From CAZMHL01 sp045605445 (GTDB lineage Bacteria > Bacillota > Clostridia > RGIG6154): a stretch of DNA of 64,000 bases. Location of the stretch: contig JAZUPZ010000021.1 of NCBI GenBank assembly GCA_045605445.1, forward strand, positions 38,666 to 102,665, given 5' to 3'. A program made the translations under genes and the position numbers. Under the pieces are notes generated by a model, which was not told the DNA's origin, did no database searches, and worked only from the letters and a program-made list of their open reading frames with translations. Each line of letters begins with the position of its first letter. Position 1 is the first letter of the stretch. Positions 8,775 through 17,841 of this stretch are shown one piece after another.

Positions 8775-8906
8775 ATGACTCCAAAAGATATTTATAAGCA
8801 TTTTGACGATTCTCTTGCAAGAGATAACCTTGCATCGGCTGATAGTGCGGATTTTGAAAAATCCGTTCAATCTGATAAAAATATTTACACAAATGAAAAA
8901 ATATAG
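8775..8906 (+). CDS. Small acidic protein, 43 aa, unknown
   Basis: ATG at 8775 preceded by ACGGAGG at a good distance, open to TAG at 8906. The product begins MTPKDIYKHFDDSLARDN and is hydrophilic and acidic with no membrane segment. It follows the M18 gene by 19 nt, so it is probably the last gene of that operon. Its last codons contain the promoter of the NSS gene, which argues for a real but fast-evolving or recently shortened reading frame. It could also be a remnant of a longer gene. Confidence 0.5.
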   Translation: MTPKDIYKHFDDSLARDNLASADSADFEKSVQSDKNIYTNEKI

Positions 8907-8912
8907 TATAAT
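8884..8912 (+). promoter_or_regulatory. Sigma-A promoter for NSS symporter
   Basis: TTTACA at 8884-8889, 17 bp, TATAAT at 8907-8912, inside the tail of the 43-aa ORF. Transcription start about 8919. Confidence 0.75.
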
Positions 8913-8944
8913 TAACTTTATCTGAAAGAAATGGAGTGTTTAAC

Positions 8945-10357
8945 ATGGAAAACGAGAAAAAACGCGGTAGTTTCACCGGAAGTCTCGGATTTGTCCTTGC
9001 GGCAGCCGGAAGTGCTGTTGGACTTGGAAATTTATGGAGATTCCCGTATCTGGCTGCTAAAGACGGTGGAGGATTATTTGTAGTTGTATATATAATTCTT
9101 GCACTCACATTTGGTTTTGCCCTTATGACAACGGAAATTGCCCTTGGTAGAAGAACAGGGAAAAGCCCTATTAACGCTTTTAAAATAGCAAACAGCAAAT
9201 TTACCTGGGTAGGATATATGGGAATGTTGGTTCCTATGGTTATATTTCCATATTACTGCGTAATAGGTGGATGGGTAGCCAAATATGCATTTGAGTATAT
9301 TGTTGGAAACGGTGCTGCAACTATTGACCCTACAGGTGGATTTTTCTATCAGTCTATCGGTCTTGCAAATACCATTCAGATTGCACCGATTATCTGGTTT
9401 CTTTTATTTATGTTTGTAACTGCAGTAATAGTATATTTCGGTGTTGACAAGGGTATAGAAAAATGTTCCGTTATTCTTATGCCGTTGCTTGTTGTGATAA
9501 TAGTTTGTATTGCTGTTTATTCGCTTACCTTGAAAGATGCTGAATCGGGCAGAACTGCTATTGAGGGACTTAAAATTTATCTTATACCAAATCTTGAAGG
9601 TATGACATTCGGTAAATTTTTACACGTTGTTCTTGATGCGGTTGGACAGTTATTCTTCTCAATGTCCCTTGCTATGGGAATTATGATTACATATGGTTCA
9701 TATACCAAAAAAGAAGAAAATCTTGTTCAGTCAGTAAACCATATTGAACTCTTTGATACCGGTGTGGCTCTTCTTGCAGGACTTATAATGATTCCTACAG
9801 TTTATTGCTTTATGGGTACTGAGGGGCTTGGTGCTTCAGGTCCCGGACTTATGTTTGTATCACTTCCTCAGGTGTTTGGTGCAATGGGGGCAATTGGTAA
9901 TTTTGTGGGAGCGATGTTCTTTATTTTGGTTATCTTTGCTGCTCTTACATCTTCAATCTCAATTCTTGAAGCTGTTGTTTCAATGTTTATGGACAGAACC
10001 AGAATGAGCAGGAAAATTGCAGTATTGATATCTGTTGCAATTGGTTTTGTAGTCGGACTTGTTGTATGCTTTGGTTACAATATCTGGTTCTTGGAAATTG
10101 ACCTTCCAAACGGTGCTAAAGGTCAGCAGATCCTTGATGTTCTTGACTGGGTAACAAATTATTTGTTTATGCCGATTATAGCAATAGCAACTTGTGTAAT
10201 GTTTGGTTGGTTTACCGGAACAAAGTTTATTACTGATGAAGTTAAACGTAACGGGGAAAAGTTCGGACGTGAAAAACTTTACAATGTTATGGTTAAATAT
10301 GTTTGTCCGATACTTTTGTTCTTTATTCTTCTTAACAGCTTTGGTGTATTGGGATAA
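8945..10357 (+). CDS. Sodium-dependent transporter, NSS (SNF) family
   Basis: 470-aa polytopic membrane protein of the neurotransmitter:sodium symporter family, which in bacteria usually carries amino acids (LeuT, MhsT, TnaT types). TM1 carries the unwound ion/substrate motif GSAVGLGNLWRFPYL, followed by the conserved GGGLFV loop and TTEIALGR. About 11 membrane segments are visible, which is the common bacterial subset lacking TM12. Start ATG 8945 is chosen over GTG 8936 because GGAG (8933-8936) lies 8 nt before it. It has its own promoter and a strong terminator. Substrate cannot be deduced. Confidence 0.95.
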   Translation: MENEKKRGSFTGSLGFVLAAAGSAVGLGNLWRFPYLAAKDGGGLFVVVYIILALTFGFALMTTEIALGRRTGKSPINAFKIANSKFTWVGYMGMLVPMVIFPYYCVIGGWVAKYAFEYIVGNGAATIDPTGGFFYQSIGLANTIQIAPIIWFLLFMFVTAVIVYFGVDKGIEKCSVILMPLLVVIIVCIAVYSLTLKDAESGRTAIEGLKIYLIPNLEGMTFGKFLHVVLDAVGQLFFSMSLAMGIMITYGSYTKKEENLVQSVNHIELFDTGVALLAGLIMIPTVYCFMGTEGLGASGPGLMFVSLPQVFGAMGAIGNFVGAMFFILVIFAALTSSISILEAVVSMFMDRTRMSRKIAVLISVAIGFVVGLVVCFGYNIWFLEIDLPNGAKGQQILDVLDWVTNYLFMPIIAIATCVMFGWFTGTKFITDEVKRNGEKFGREKLYNVMVKYVCPILLFFILLNSFGVLG

Positions 10358-10370
10358 TAAAAAGTATATA

Positions 10371-10408
10371 AAAAATCTGAACGAATATTTTTTCGTTCAG
10401 ATTTTTTT
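10371..10408. terminator. Bidirectional terminator between NSS and fkp
   Basis: 15-bp perfect arms (10371-10385 and 10392-10406) with a 6-nt loop, A-tract on one side and T-tract on the other; serves the two convergent genes. Confidence 0.9.
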
Positions 10409-10409
10409 G

Positions 10410-13274
10410 TTAAAATACAAATACACTGTCCCAGACATCAACACCGCTGTCCTGGAAAACATCTTTTAATCTGCATCGCAAATCCTCTTTGGTGTATTCC
10501 GGTTTAAGGATTACCTGAAGGAATCCGCCACCACCTGCACCTGATATAAATTTTCCGCAAACCATATCTTCTATAGAAAAGAAAATCTGGTCTATGCAAG
10601 TATTTGTACAACCGCTGTCGAGAAGTTTTGAAAGTTCCCAATGCTCGGAAAGTAATTCGGCAAATCTTTCAATATTTCCTTTTTCAAGCTGAAATTTCAT
10701 AGATGCTGCAACTTCCTGAATTTTTTCAAGCACATAAATCGCATCTTTGTTTCCTGATATATATTTGCCTACAACTTCTCTTAAAAGATTTCTTGCAAGT
10801 CTTCTTTGACCGGTGTAAATAAGAGCAAATCTTTCATTAAGTTCTTTTTTTGTCTTGGCAGATATTTTTACTTTAGTGCATTTGATATCCTGCATAAGCC
10901 CCTCTTGGGTATAGATATACTTGATTCCGTTTGTAAGTCCGCCTACCTGGTCCTGCCAACCGCCGCCGGTGCTCATTATTTGTTCCATACATAATACATA
11001 TGTATACAAAGCATTTTCAGATATGTTTTCACCAAAAAATTCAAAAATTGCTTTTACACAAGCTCCGGCAAGAATGCTGCTTGTTCCGAGTCCGCTTCCT
11101 CTTGGAATATTTTTTACCTGGGTTGACAGCCTGAAACCTCCACCTATGTTTTTCAGAATTTTTGCGAGAGGGATACTGCCATCTTTAGGTACGATTCCGC
11201 AAGCAACAAGAGCTGCTTTGTGAAGAGCAAACATATCAAAGGGATTGTTGCATTCACTTATATCCTTAGTTTCTGTAACAATGCCGAAAGCATTAGAATC
11301 AGCACTTTCAAATTCAATATGCAAATCTTTGATTTTTTCTATTTCTACAATTACGGGGAGTTCTCCGTTTAAGCTTACTGCTGCATTTAAAACGGTACCT
11401 CCGTGTTCATTGCAGTAGGGAGGAGTGTCAGACCAACCTCCGCCCCAGTTCACTCTTACCGGGAGTTTTACGCATACATCATTTTTGGCAATTCTATAGT
11501 TTTCGTTATAAAATACATTTTCGTCAGATGCTTTCAGTACGGTGTTCTGAATTGATTCAAAACATTTTCCTTCGTAATATTCGTATGATTTTTTATAAGC
11601 CGATTTATTATTTCTCACTATTTTTGAAATGTAATAATAAATTCTTATTTTCAAATCAAACGGAGCTGTTTCTGCTATGATTTCAAGCTCATCAGCCTGA
11701 ATCTGTGTAAGGCCTCTTCTTCCAAAGACAGAGGCAGTTTCTTCGAGACTTTTTCTTTCATCAAGCATCCTGATGAAGTTGCTTATTCTTATCTGGTTCT
11801 CAAGCATTTCTTGCCAATTCAGAATAAATTTTGTGTCAGCTTTGTTGAAACTTTCGTTAAGACTTGTTTTTGCTTTGCCGATATCATTCAGCGAATCGAC
11901 AAAACTGTCGGAAACAGTGAAAGCCTTTTCGTTCCAGTAATCGTTTTCTTTAGGGTTTGTAGTTATTTTATACTTTCTTGCAACAAAGTTTCCGTCTTTA
12001 AGTTTTATGCCGTGAAGTACAGTTCCGGCAGGAACTGTAACACCGTCAAGTTCAATATTTGAAATTACACAGTTTGCTCCGATTTTACAACCGTTTTTAA
12101 TAATACTGTCTTCAATGTAACTTGATGGGTCGATGGTGCAGGTTTCATCAATATAACTGTTTGAGCAGGCATATTCTCCTTTTGTTCCGCAATAAGACAA
12201 TATGTTTTTTGACCAGTCAAGAAATTCGTAATTTGTGATTTCCGAAACCATAAGAGACAAAAGCTCTTTTGTGGTGCCGAAATGAATAAATTCAGCAGGG
12301 GAAAGGCTGATAAGATCAAGCCTGTATTTTCTTAAAGTGTTCCAGATGAGGGTACGACATTCTCTGAGATTTTCGGTAAAATCGCCTTCGGGTTTTTCCT
12401 TGTAGTATTGTTCCAATGTGGAGTTTTCAGCCATCGGGTAGAGAAAATCGGCATAAAAGCTTATTCTTGCTGTTTCGTTTACAAATTTATTGAACTTTGT
12501 TTCTGTGTCAATCAATGAATACAAATCTGTAAGAATGTTGCTGTTCAGAAGAATCGCGCCGGTGTCAATATTTACACAGTCCTGTTCATTAACCGCGCCA
12601 ATCTTTCTTAATTCTTCAGCGGGTATTTTATGCAGAAAGTTTATAACTTTGTGATTTTCTCCAAGAAAAACGCCGTGGTTTTGACCGGTTGAAACATTTT
12701 CTTTAATAGAAATTGCCGCTGCATCTTCAAGCTGAAAGTCAATCTGAAGAGGATTGAAAAGAAGAAGAACATCGCCGGAAAGAACCAGCATACCATCTTT
12801 GATTCTTTGAGCAACACCGCTCATTGAAATTATAAATTCATCAAACAGGGTGCTTCTTCTTCCGTCCGGCAGAATTCTTGGTACGGGAGAAAATAATTTT
12901 CCGCATGCAGAATATTGCGGAACTCGTTTACTGTCTCCACCGGAGTGAATTACAAGAATTCTTTTGCCGGAAAAATCAGAACAACCGCTCTCTTTTATAT
13001 ATTTGAGCACATTAAAAGTGGCACCGCCGGAACCGACACGTTTCCCTTCCGGGTCCGGGAGTACTGCATAGTGAGTGGAGGAGGGGAGATAACCCTCGGA
13101 CACTCTTTTGTTTATCTGAGCTGTAAAGGTTTCTGCTTGTTCGTTATTTGATGCAGTAAGTATTATGTAATCCCATTTTACAAACTTTGATTTGTTAATA
13201 CTGTTTTCGTAATCTGTCCATGAATCGAGGTAGCTTTGTCTTAAAAACAGGTTTTTCATTTTTTTTATCTGCAT
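10410..13274 (-). CDS. fkp: Bifunctional L-fucokinase / GDP-L-fucose pyrophosphorylase
   Basis: Salvages free L-fucose to fucose-1-phosphate and then GDP-fucose for fucosylated glycans. 954 aa, matching Bacteroides Fkp (about 950). N-terminal guanylyltransferase with VGSGGATFNVL, HSGGDSKRVPQYSACGK and FSPVP; a left-handed beta-helix stretch around 375-435; C-terminal GHMP kinase with WGGGWSDTPP, PRGSGLGTSSILAG and SGAGGGGFLQ. Start ATG 13274 has AGAGGT upstream at a good distance. Fkp is best known from Bacteroides; a copy in a Clostridia-like genome, together with FucU, suggests host or plant fucose is used to decorate the surface. No fucosyltransferase is in view. Confidence 0.93.
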   Translation of the reverse strand: MQIKKMKNLFLRQSYLDSWTDYENSINKSKFVKWDYIILTASNNEQAETFTAQINKRVSEGYLPSSTHYAVLPDPEGKRVGSGGATFNVLKYIKESGCSDFSGKRILVIHSGGDSKRVPQYSACGKLFSPVPRILPDGRRSTLFDEFIISMSGVAQRIKDGMLVLSGDVLLLFNPLQIDFQLEDAAAISIKENVSTGQNHGVFLGENHKVINFLHKIPAEELRKIGAVNEQDCVNIDTGAILLNSNILTDLYSLIDTETKFNKFVNETARISFYADFLYPMAENSTLEQYYKEKPEGDFTENLRECRTLIWNTLRKYRLDLISLSPAEFIHFGTTKELLSLMVSEITNYEFLDWSKNILSYCGTKGEYACSNSYIDETCTIDPSSYIEDSIIKNGCKIGANCVISNIELDGVTVPAGTVLHGIKLKDGNFVARKYKITTNPKENDYWNEKAFTVSDSFVDSLNDIGKAKTSLNESFNKADTKFILNWQEMLENQIRISNFIRMLDERKSLEETASVFGRRGLTQIQADELEIIAETAPFDLKIRIYYYISKIVRNNKSAYKKSYEYYEGKCFESIQNTVLKASDENVFYNENYRIAKNDVCVKLPVRVNWGGGWSDTPPYCNEHGGTVLNAAVSLNGELPVIVEIEKIKDLHIEFESADSNAFGIVTETKDISECNNPFDMFALHKAALVACGIVPKDGSIPLAKILKNIGGGFRLSTQVKNIPRGSGLGTSSILAGACVKAIFEFFGENISENALYTYVLCMEQIMSTGGGWQDQVGGLTNGIKYIYTQEGLMQDIKCTKVKISAKTKKELNERFALIYTGQRRLARNLLREVVGKYISGNKDAIYVLEKIQEVAASMKFQLEKGNIERFAELLSEHWELSKLLDSGCTNTCIDQIFFSIEDMVCGKFISGAGGGGFLQVILKPEYTKEDLRCRLKDVFQDSGVDVWDSVFVF

Positions 13275-13308
13275 TTGCTCTGACCTCTTTCTAAAAACTT
13301 ATATAAGT

Positions 13309-13337
13309 ATTTTAATATATGGAAATATTATTGTCAA
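13309..13337 (-). promoter_or_regulatory. Sigma-A promoter for fkp
   Basis: On the reverse strand TTGACA (13337-13332), 17 bp, TAAAAT (13314-13309). Confidence 0.75.
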
Positions 13338-13345
13338 TAATATTT
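13323..13345. promoter_or_regulatory. Perfect 23-bp palindrome between divergent promoters
   Basis: Two 11-bp arms (AAATATTATTG and its complement) around a single T at 13334. It contains the fkp -35 box and touches the first bases of the -35 box of the divergent gene, so a bound dimer could repress both. Operator role is inferred. Confidence 0.5.
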
Positions 13346-13372
13346 GACAGCAAAATCTCTTTATTATATAAT
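13344..13372 (+). promoter_or_regulatory. Consensus sigma-A promoter for NTP_transf_5 gene
   Basis: Perfect TTGACA (13344-13349), 17 bp, TATAAT (13367-13372). The predicted start near 13379 leaves only about 12 nt of leader, just enough for the ribosome binding site. Confidence 0.85.
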
Positions 13373-13390
13373 TGTCAGAGGAGGTGCTTT

Positions 13391-14623
13391 ATGGATAAGA
13401 ATTTTGAACTATTATTAAATCTGTATTCTCATGCTGTTAATGGTAGTGAGCCTGATTTTAAAAGCACCTTTGATTTTGAAAAAGTAGTCAGGTATGCTGA
13501 TAATCAGGGGATTCTTTCAATGATAATGCCTGTGTTGAAAAAAGTTCCGTTTTTTTCTGAAACAGAGGATTTCAAATCACTGTACAAGAAATATCTTGTT
13601 GCCGTAATGAATAATTCTGCCAAAACAGAAAAATTAAATTCAATTCTCAATGCTTTTTCTGATAACGGTATAAATTATTGCATATTAAAAGGAACGAGTC
13701 TTGCAAGGCTTTATGCTGTTCCCGAAACAAGAATATCCGGAGATACTGACATTCTTGTAAATGAATGCGATGAAAGCAAAGCACTTTTAATTCTGTCAGA
13801 AAACGGATTTTCGATAAATTACAGAACTCAGGCGTCAAATCATAATGTTTGTAACCATCCTCAGCTTGGCTGTGTGGAGTTGCATGTAAAACTTTATTAT
13901 GATTTTATGGAGGATGTGTGGTTTGACAATATAGTTTCTCTACAAGAACCTTTTATGGAAAACGAAGGAATTAAAACTCTTGGGTATACTGATGGATATC
14001 TTTATGTATTTCTTCATGCATTGAAACACTTTATTTCCGGTGGGCTTTCTCTAAGACACTTTTCTGACATTCTTTTGTATGCAAAAGAATATAAAAATAA
14101 AATCAATTTTAAGAGAACAGATGAAATAATAAAAAAACTGAAGTACAAAACCTTTGAGGATTTGGTTTATACGGTTGGTGATGTATATCTTGATATGCAC
14201 GGAATTAAAGAATACGAAAAGTGTGATACTGAAATAATTAAAGAAGTATTTTCTGATATGCTTAAAGGTGGTATTTTTGGTAAAAATGACAGAGAAAGAG
14301 CGCGTTTTTTTGAAATATATAATGAACAACGATTTTCTGTATTTAAAGATGAAGATTTTAATAATTATATGACAAAATGGAGAAGAAAGAATGCAGGGAA
14401 AGTTGTTTCTTTCTCAAAAGAAAATATAACGAAAAGATACCCCTATGCAAAGAAAAATTTATTCTGTTATGTTGGAGCTGTAGCCGAACATTTGGTTTTT
14501 ATACTGAAGAAGGGATTTAAACGTAAAAAAATTGTCAAGGATGTCATTTCGTATAGAACCCCTGAACTGAGCCCTTCCGGGGAAAAGCGACTTGAACTTT
14601 TTAAAAAAATGAATATGATATAA
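13391..14623 (+). CDS. Nucleotidyltransferase family protein (NTP_transf_5-like)
   Basis: 410 aa. The stretch ILKGTSLARLY followed by RISGDTDILVNE is the nucleotidyltransferase-fold signature of the NTP_transf_5 family (PF14907), with the two Asp of the SGDTDI motif as likely metal ligands. Members often sit in surface-polysaccharide loci, but their substrate is not established. Later segments (ELHVKLYYDF, HALKHFI) match the same family. ATG 13391 has an excellent AGAGGAGGTG just upstream; the longer frame from 13319 would run through the promoter. Divergent from fkp with a shared palindrome, hinting at joint control. Confidence 0.8.
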   Translation: MDKNFELLLNLYSHAVNGSEPDFKSTFDFEKVVRYADNQGILSMIMPVLKKVPFFSETEDFKSLYKKYLVAVMNNSAKTEKLNSILNAFSDNGINYCILKGTSLARLYAVPETRISGDTDILVNECDESKALLILSENGFSINYRTQASNHNVCNHPQLGCVELHVKLYYDFMEDVWFDNIVSLQEPFMENEGIKTLGYTDGYLYVFLHALKHFISGGLSLRHFSDILLYAKEYKNKINFKRTDEIIKKLKYKTFEDLVYTVGDVYLDMHGIKEYEKCDTEIIKEVFSDMLKGGIFGKNDRERARFFEIYNEQRFSVFKDEDFNNYMTKWRRKNAGKVVSFSKENITKRYPYAKKNLFCYVGAVAEHLVFILKKGFKRKKIVKDVISYRTPELSPSGEKRLELFKKMNMI

Positions 14624-14651
14624 AAAGCATTCTCGTCTGAGAATGCTTTTT
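14622..14651. terminator. Bidirectional terminator
   Basis: 13-bp perfect arms (AAAAAGCATTCTC at 14622-14634; complement at 14639-14651) with loop GTCT, flanked by A and T tracts, between convergent genes. Confidence 0.9.
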
Positions 14652-14653
14652 AA

Positions 14654-14887
14654 TTACTTGTGTTCTTTAATCCATGTTTTTGCTTCAGCATCTGTGCAAG
14701 GAAGAATTGTTTCTTCCGCATATTTGCTTTCGCTTCCACCAAGTCCGTAAATGAACCAATCGCCTTTCTTTGTTTTGAAAAGCTTTTCTTCGTATCCGTC
14801 TGCCTGACCGAATACTCCGAAACAATAATGTCCTTCCAATGCTGCTGTTTCTGTGTTGTATGTTTTTTTCTTGATGATTTTTTTCAT
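14654..14887 (-). CDS. Small protein of unknown function, 77 aa
   Basis: Begins MKKIIKKKTYNTETA and has alternating aromatic/Gly segments (GDWFIYGLGG, ESKYAEETI) ending in a short helix with TDAEAKTWIKEHK. The pattern resembles small uncharacterised proteins found widely in Clostridia, often in accessory DNA; I know no function. ATG 14887 has a perfect AGGAGGT at the right distance; a longer frame to 14938 would overlap the promoter. It is monocistronic, with its own promoter and terminator. Confidence 0.75.
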   Translation of the reverse strand: MKKIIKKKTYNTETAALEGHYCFGVFGQADGYEEKLFKTKKGDWFIYGLGGSESKYAEETILPCTDAEAKTWIKEHK

Positions 14888-14928
14888 TTTATTACCTCCT
14901 ATAATTAATAAAAAAACTGTCGGAATGC

Positions 14929-14957
14929 ATTTTACCATATTATAAAAGAATTGTCAA
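14929..14957 (-). promoter_or_regulatory. Sigma-A promoter for the 77-aa protein
   Basis: Reverse strand TTGACA (14957-14952), 17 bp, TAAAAT (14934-14929). Confidence 0.8.
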
Positions 14958-15002
14958 TAAAAACTCAGTTGTAAAATATATGAAATAAAATTCAAAAAAA
15001 CC

Positions 15003-15031
15003 TTTATATTTCGCGTGTTTTGTGATATAAT
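15003..15031 (+). promoter_or_regulatory. Probable sigma-A promoter for secA operon
   Basis: TTTATA at 15003-15008, 17 bp, TATAAT at 15026-15031. It probably drives the run from secA towards alaX. Confidence 0.6.
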
Positions 15032-15087
15032 ATTCTAAATATGTAAAAATTGATTTAGTTTTTTCAATGATATATGAGGTGAATATA

Positions 15088-17820
15088 ATGGGTATAATTC
15101 AAAAACTGTTCGGTTCGTACAGTGAACGCGAGTTAAAACGAATAACTCCGATTCTTGATCGTGTTCTGGCACTGGAAGAAGAATATGCCAAACTTAGTGA
15201 TAAACAGCTTAGGGAAAAAACTGATGAATTCAGAAAAAGATACAAAGACGGTGAATCGCTTGACGATCTTATGCCGGAGGCTTTTGCTACTGTAAGAGAA
15301 GCTTCCTGGAGGGTACTTTCAATGAAACACTTCCCGGTTCAGATTATCGGTGGTATTGTTCTTCATCAGGGAAGAATTGCCGAAATGAAAACCGGTGAGG
15401 GAAAAACCCTTGTTGCCACTTTGCCTGCATATCTTAATGCAATTTCAGGTGAGGGGGTTCATATTGTTACTGTTAACGATTATCTTGCAAAACGTGACAG
15501 TGAGTGGATGGGAAAATTGTATAATTTTCTTGGTGTTTCAGTTGGCCTTGTTATACACGAGGTTCAGGATTTTCAGAGAAGAGAAGCTTATAAAGCTGAT
15601 ATAACATATGGAACCAATAATGAATTCGGTTTTGACTATCTTCGTGACAATATGGTTATCTACAAGGAACAGATGGTACAGAGAGGACATAACTTTGCAA
15701 TTGTTGATGAAGTAGACTCAATTCTTATTGACGAGGCAAGAACTCCTCTTATTATTTCCGGTATGGGCGATGAATCAACGAAACTCTATGAGTTGGCTGA
15801 TAAGTTCGCCAAAGGGCTTACCAAAAAAGTTGTAAAAGAGGAAGATACAAAATCTTTTGACGACAGTACAGGGGCAGATTATGTTATTGATGAAAAGGCA
15901 AAAACAGTAACACTTACTCCTCAGGGAATTGAGAAAGCCGAAAAAGCATTTAACATTGAGAACCTTTCTGATCCGGAAAATATGACAATTTCTCATCACA
16001 TAAATCAGGCGCTTCGTGCAAACGGAATAATGAAGCTTGATAAAGATTATATTGTTTCCGGAGAAGGTGAAGTTCTTATTGTAGATGAATTTACCGGGCG
16101 TATAATGCCGGGAAGAAGATATTCCGATGGGTTGCATCAGGCTATTGAGGCAAAGGAAAATGTTTCTGTTCAGAGAGAAAGTAAAACCCTTGCTACTATA
16201 ACCTTCCAGAATTACTTCAGAATGTATAAAAAGCTTTCGGGTATGACCGGTACTGCGCTTACTGAAGAAAAAGAGTTTCAGGATATATATAAAATCGACG
16301 TTATTGAGATACCAACAAACAAGCCATTGGCGAGAAAAGATCTTGATGACGTGATATATAAAACCGAAGCAGGCAAGCTTAATGCTGTGGTAAGACAAAT
16401 TAAACAGTGTTATGAAAAACAACAGCCTGTACTTGTGGGAACTATTTCTATTGAAAAATCAGAAGAGCTTTCCAAGTTGCTTAAGAAAAACGGAGTTCCT
16501 CATAATGTGCTCAATGCAAAGCATCATGCGAGAGAAGCAGAGATAATTGCCCAGGCCGGAAAAAAAGGCATGGTAACGATTGCAACAAATATGGCCGGTC
16601 GAGGCACCGATATAATGCTTGGCGGTAATGCGGAATTTCTTGCTAAAAAAGAAATGGCAAAAAACGGCTACTCGGAAGAAATGATTTTTGAAGCTACAAG
16701 CTACGGCGATACAGATAATGAGGATATTATCGAAGCGAGAAAGAAATACAACGAGCTGCTTGATAAATACAAGAAAGAAATAGAACCTCAGCACGATGAA
16801 GTAGTATCTCTTGGCGGACTTTTCATAATTGGTACAGAAAGGCACGAAAGCAGAAGAATTGACAACCAGCTGAGAGGACGTGCAGGAAGACAGGGCGACC
16901 CGGGAGTTTCAAAATTTTTCATAGCTATGGAAGACGATATTATGAGACTTTTCGGTTCGGAAAAATATATGGGTTTAGTCGACAAAATAGGCTTTGACGA
17001 AAATATGCCCCTTGAAACAAAAATGCTTTCAGGAGCCATTGAAAGAGCACAAAAAAGTGTAGAAGACAGAAATTTTGATGCGAGAAAACACGTGCTTCAG
17101 TATGATGATGTTATGAATGCCCAGCGTGAGCTTATATATAAGCAAAGAAGAGAAGTAATCGAGGGTGTTGATATAAGTCATAATATAGAAAATATGATTG
17201 AAACTATGGTAGAGTATACCGTGGCAAAATATACTGCTGACGGACCGTATCCTGATGATTGGAATCTTGAAGGGCTTATAAAAGAGTGCGAAGGGATATT
17301 CCTTAAGACAGGTGAGTTGTCGTTTTCCTATGATGATATGCAGACAATGACTCTTGATAGTCTTAATGAACTTCTTAAAGAAAAGGCTCTTGCATATCAT
17401 AAAGAAAAAGAAGAAGAGTTTGGCGCAGAAGTAATGCGCGAAATTGAAAGAGTTATAATGCTTCGTGTTGTTGATACAAAATGGATGGATCACATAGATG
17501 AAATGGATCAGCTTAAACACGGTATTTGGTTAAGGTCATACGGACAGAAGGATCCTGCAATTGAATATAAAACTGTAGGCTCTGATATGTTTGATGAAAT
17601 GATAGAAAATATAAAGGTCGATGTGGGCAAATATGTGCTTACAGCAAAGGTTGGAAATCAGCAACGTAAAGAGGTTCTTAAGCCTGTAACCGAGTCAAGG
17701 GAAAATCCTGGGGATAAACCGAAACAAAGTACACAAAGAATTGTGACTAACAAGGTTGGAAGAAATGACCCTTGTCCTTGCGGTTCAGGACTTAAATACA
17801 AAAAATGTTGTGGAAAATAA
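15088..17820 (+). CDS. secA: Preprotein translocase ATPase SecA
   Basis: Motor that drives preproteins through SecYEG at the membrane. 910 aa. Begins MGIIQKLFGSYSEREL, the usual N-terminus; P-loop TGEGKT at 102-107, DEAD-type VDEVDS near 206-211, LIDEARTPLIISG, helicase-2 residues (ATNMAGRGTDI, QLRGRAGRQGD) and a C-terminal zinc SEC-C motif (CPCGSGLKYKKCC). A frame extends to 15067, but ATG 15088 has TGAGGTGA at the proper distance. prfB follows 21 nt later, an arrangement also seen in Bacillus. Confidence 0.98.
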   Translation: MGIIQKLFGSYSERELKRITPILDRVLALEEEYAKLSDKQLREKTDEFRKRYKDGESLDDLMPEAFATVREASWRVLSMKHFPVQIIGGIVLHQGRIAEMKTGEGKTLVATLPAYLNAISGEGVHIVTVNDYLAKRDSEWMGKLYNFLGVSVGLVIHEVQDFQRREAYKADITYGTNNEFGFDYLRDNMVIYKEQMVQRGHNFAIVDEVDSILIDEARTPLIISGMGDESTKLYELADKFAKGLTKKVVKEEDTKSFDDSTGADYVIDEKAKTVTLTPQGIEKAEKAFNIENLSDPENMTISHHINQALRANGIMKLDKDYIVSGEGEVLIVDEFTGRIMPGRRYSDGLHQAIEAKENVSVQRESKTLATITFQNYFRMYKKLSGMTGTALTEEKEFQDIYKIDVIEIPTNKPLARKDLDDVIYKTEAGKLNAVVRQIKQCYEKQQPVLVGTISIEKSEELSKLLKKNGVPHNVLNAKHHAREAEIIAQAGKKGMVTIATNMAGRGTDIMLGGNAEFLAKKEMAKNGYSEEMIFEATSYGDTDNEDIIEARKKYNELLDKYKKEIEPQHDEVVSLGGLFIIGTERHESRRIDNQLRGRAGRQGDPGVSKFFIAMEDDIMRLFGSEKYMGLVDKIGFDENMPLETKMLSGAIERAQKSVEDRNFDARKHVLQYDDVMNAQRELIYKQRREVIEGVDISHNIENMIETMVEYTVAKYTADGPYPDDWNLEGLIKECEGIFLKTGELSFSYDDMQTMTLDSLNELLKEKALAYHKEKEEEFGAEVMREIERVIMLRVVDTKWMDHIDEMDQLKHGIWLRSYGQKDPAIEYKTVGSDMFDEMIENIKVDVGKYVLTAKVGNQQRKEVLKPVTESRENPGDKPKQSTQRIVTNKVGRNDPCPCGSGLKYKKCCGK

Positions 17821-17841
17821 TATTAAAAAGGTTGTGATAAA

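Noticed and set aside
13319..13390. Longer N-terminus for the NTP_transf_5 protein
   Set aside because: It would include a perfect promoter and the palindrome; ATG 13391 has an ideal ribosome site.
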